The notes beneath the pieces are model-generated. The model was not told the DNA's origin. It did no database searches and was given only the letters and a program-made list of their open reading frames with translations. Both the position numbers and the translations under genes were made by a program. Below are positions 62,585-64,000 of a stretch of DNA of 64,000 nt, in pieces. This stretch comes from Ascarosepion bandense (taxonomy: Eukaryota > Mollusca > Cephalopoda > Sepiida > Sepiidae), in the NCBI GenBank assembly GCA_037127315.1, contig JBBBDQ010000401.1, positions 743,501 to 807,500 on the forward strand, in the 5' to 3' direction. Positions within the stretch are counted from its first letter, which is position 1. Each line of letters opens with the position of its first letter.

Positions 62585-62918
62585 CCTTCAGTCAACATAG
62601 CTCCACTGTGCTTTTTCTATAAATACTTTCATGGTAATTGTCCTGATGAGTTTTCCTCTGGTACCTAGACTTTATGAATTTAAGCACAGTACTAGATTGA
62701 CAGCTAGGTCTCATCATTTTACAAGTGAAATGGCTAAATGTAACTAACAGTTTCTTCTGTTTCACTTGTGAAATGCTCTTCAAGCTTCTTGCTCCCCAAT
62801 CAACTTTAATCTTGAAAAATTTAAGTTATTGTTCTTTTATTATTCTCTCTCCTTAATATTTTTTGCATGTAACCCCTTGCATCTTAGTGGCTTTATTGCC
62901 TTGCAATTTAAAAAAAAA
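62585..62918 (+). pseudogene. LINE-C 3' end with reverse-transcriptase C-terminus
   Basis: The plus strand encodes 'FYKYFHGNCPDEFSSGT' (about 62617-62668), the FYKYYHG-CSDELSS-VP block, then worn sequence ending 'LFHL*NALQASCSPINF' (the FFPRTA-LWNSLP position). The tail 'taaccccttgcatcttagtg' and 'gctttattgccttgcaattt' is followed by a 10-A run. Frames broken by stops. Confidence 0.85.
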
Positions 62919-63124
62919 AGTAGATCAATAACTTGATTGAAAATACCTATAAAAAAATGAATTTATCAGGCTTAATGTACACTCCCCAGACAAGTGCTCA
63001 ACCCAAATATCAAATAATCCACAGCTTCATTTCTTTGAAGAAAAAAAAAAATTCTAAATTAAAGTATTTTTAAACAGTAGAGACCTGTGTTTGCAATTAG
63101 TTTATCATCTATCTGATTATATAC

Positions 63125-63207
63125 ATTTTTTTTATAAATGCTTGCATGATAATTGTTCTGATGAGCTTCTTTTTTTTTTTGTATCTCAACTTGATGAATT
63201 TAAGCCT
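63125..63207 (+). mobile_element. LINE-C reverse-transcriptase fragment
   Basis: Encodes 'FYKCLHDNCSDELLFFF' (about 63130-63182), the same block as at 62617. It is cut off after 'cttgatgaatttaagc', where SINE-B sequence begins. Confidence 0.8.
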
Positions 63208-63447
63208 CCAGTGGAATTCCTTGCATTCACTTACGCACAAATACCCTTGGGAAAGATATTAATCCTTCTCATCCTTCTGTTTATGGGTCGAATAATAGGA
63301 CAGATTGGATTCTATAGCCTTGGTTAGTAACCAATCTATCGCAGAAAGCAATGGCAACAGTGCGGGATAATCTTCTGCCCAATTAGTTATGTCTTTCGAG
63401 ACATGATCACCCAAAGCGTGTATCACATATCACACTTAACTGACTAG
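63208..63447 (+). mobile_element. SINE-B, 5'-truncated, joined to LINE-C
   Basis: Starts within the SINE at 'ccagtggaattccttgcatt', then 'gcacaaatacccttgggaaa', 'cagattggattctatagcct', 'agacatgatcacccaaagcg' and the 3' end 'cacacttaactgactaga'. The plus frame at 63091-63327 spans the junction and is not a gene. Confidence 0.9.
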
Positions 63448-63748
63448 ATGTGTGTTGTGATGCATTGGATATTGGCCCAAAATGAGAAATCAGAAAGCAA
63501 AGTTCAAATTCCAGCTGCATTCATTGCATTCACTTATGCACAAATACCTTTGAGAAAGGGTATTAATCTGTCACTTCTCCCTCCAGCTATGGGTTAAATA
63601 GAGTGATTAGGTTTTATAACCTTGGTTGGCAACCAGTCTACCACAAAGTAATGGCAACCTATTGAAGAAAAATCTTCTACCCAGTCAGTCTTGTCTCTTT
63701 TGAGACATGATTACCCAAGCATATATTCCATATGACACTTAACTGAAT
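63448..63748 (+). mobile_element. SINE-B, full length, tandem to the previous copy
   Basis: Begins 'tgtgtgttgtgatgcattgg' (box A-like 'tgtgatgcattgg') immediately after the 3' end of the preceding copy. Box B-like 'aagttcaaattcc' at about 63500, normal body, end 'atatgacacttaactgaatg'. Confidence 0.9.
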
Positions 63749-64000
63749 GCTTACATTAAAAATCTGAAATATCTGAATTTATTGATCACAAACAGAAGTG
63801 TTTTTTGTTGTTTTTTTTTTTTTGAATACTCTGAAAAATCTTTATAGATTGTTTAAATAAAGTACTGAATTTCTAGGTTTAAAAATAGACACAAGCAGAC
63901 AAAACATCAGGAAAAAAATAAAAATAAAAAAAATAAAGAAAAAGCAGGTGACTTTACATAATGAAGTCTTACTTTCTTCATTTTCTAAAAGAATCATTGA
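63749..64000. other. Unassigned stretch to window end
   Basis: AT-rich, A/T runs only. Confidence 0.5.

Overview
This is AT-rich nuclear DNA from a metazoan, probably an invertebrate with a large genome full of transposons. The evidence is the mixture of degenerate Tc1/mariner, hAT-like and pogo/Tigger-like DNA transposons, Penelope-like elements, non-LTR retrotransposons and several tRNA-like SINEs, with many (AT)n/(GT)n microsatellites. The phylum cannot be fixed from the sequence. I found no convincing host protein-coding exon, no intact rRNA or tRNA gene, no CRISPR array and no bacterial signal. Nearly all open frames are short, chance or transposon-derived. The window looks like intergenic or deep intronic sequence in which at least four waves of mobile elements are stacked inside each other.

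Repeat families, with labels used only here. LINE-C: a CR1/Jockey-like non-LTR retrotransposon, mostly 3' ends, best copy 25740-27085. LINE-F: a second non-LTR family represented by reverse-transcriptase C-terminal pieces, all on the minus strand. LINE-N: two 3' ends at 11975-12260 and 12480-12760. SINE-A: about 190 bp, with the same 3' tail as LINE-C. SINE-B: about 300 bp, tRNA-like boxes A and B, no poly(A), 3' end of short CTGA-type repeats. 5S-B: a composite SINE with a 5S rRNA head joined to a SINE-B-like tRNA body. SINE-D: tRNA-like, usually ending in (TA)n. SINE-E: tRNA-like. rep-G, rep-K and rep-L are unclassified interspersed repeats.

Layout. 0-10 kb: a Tc1 transposase remnant (50-450), LINE-F pieces, a Penelope-like element (3545-4984), SINE-A followed directly by a Tc1-derived MITE (7850-8400), and SINE-E. 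10-24 kb: SINE-D; a hAT-like element (13153-14343) with two LINE-C insertions; rep-K; a SINE-A dimer; two 5S-B composites (17767-17940 and 22245-22520); and a SINE-B that split a LINE-F copy and left a 9-bp target duplication (23377-23695). 25-33 kb: a second copy of the same Tc1-derived MITE (25225-25718), the longest LINE-C, a 56-copy satellite with a 14-bp unit (29976-30763), a broken mariner transposase (30915-31615) and a 535-bp mariner-like element with clear terminal inverted repeats (31880-32414). 35-49 kb: mariner and Penelope tails, several LINE-C 3' ends, a fold-back MITE (42570-42754), a 30-bp x 12 minisatellite that arose inside LINE-C coding sequence (44909-45270) and a Tc1 transposase remnant (48680-49265). 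51-64 kb: a mariner split by SINE-D, LINE-F, a pogo/Tigger-like element with LINE-C inside (53817-54679), another SINE-A dimer, a third 5S-B piece and two SINE-B copies in tandem at the right end.

Working relationships inferred: LINE-C probably supplies reverse transcriptase to SINE-A through their common 3' tail. The two Tc1-derived MITEs share one internal-deletion breakpoint, so that deleted form was itself mobile, powered in trans. Nothing here appears able to move now: every transposase or reverse transcriptase seen carries stops, frameshifts, deletions or lost catalytic residues.
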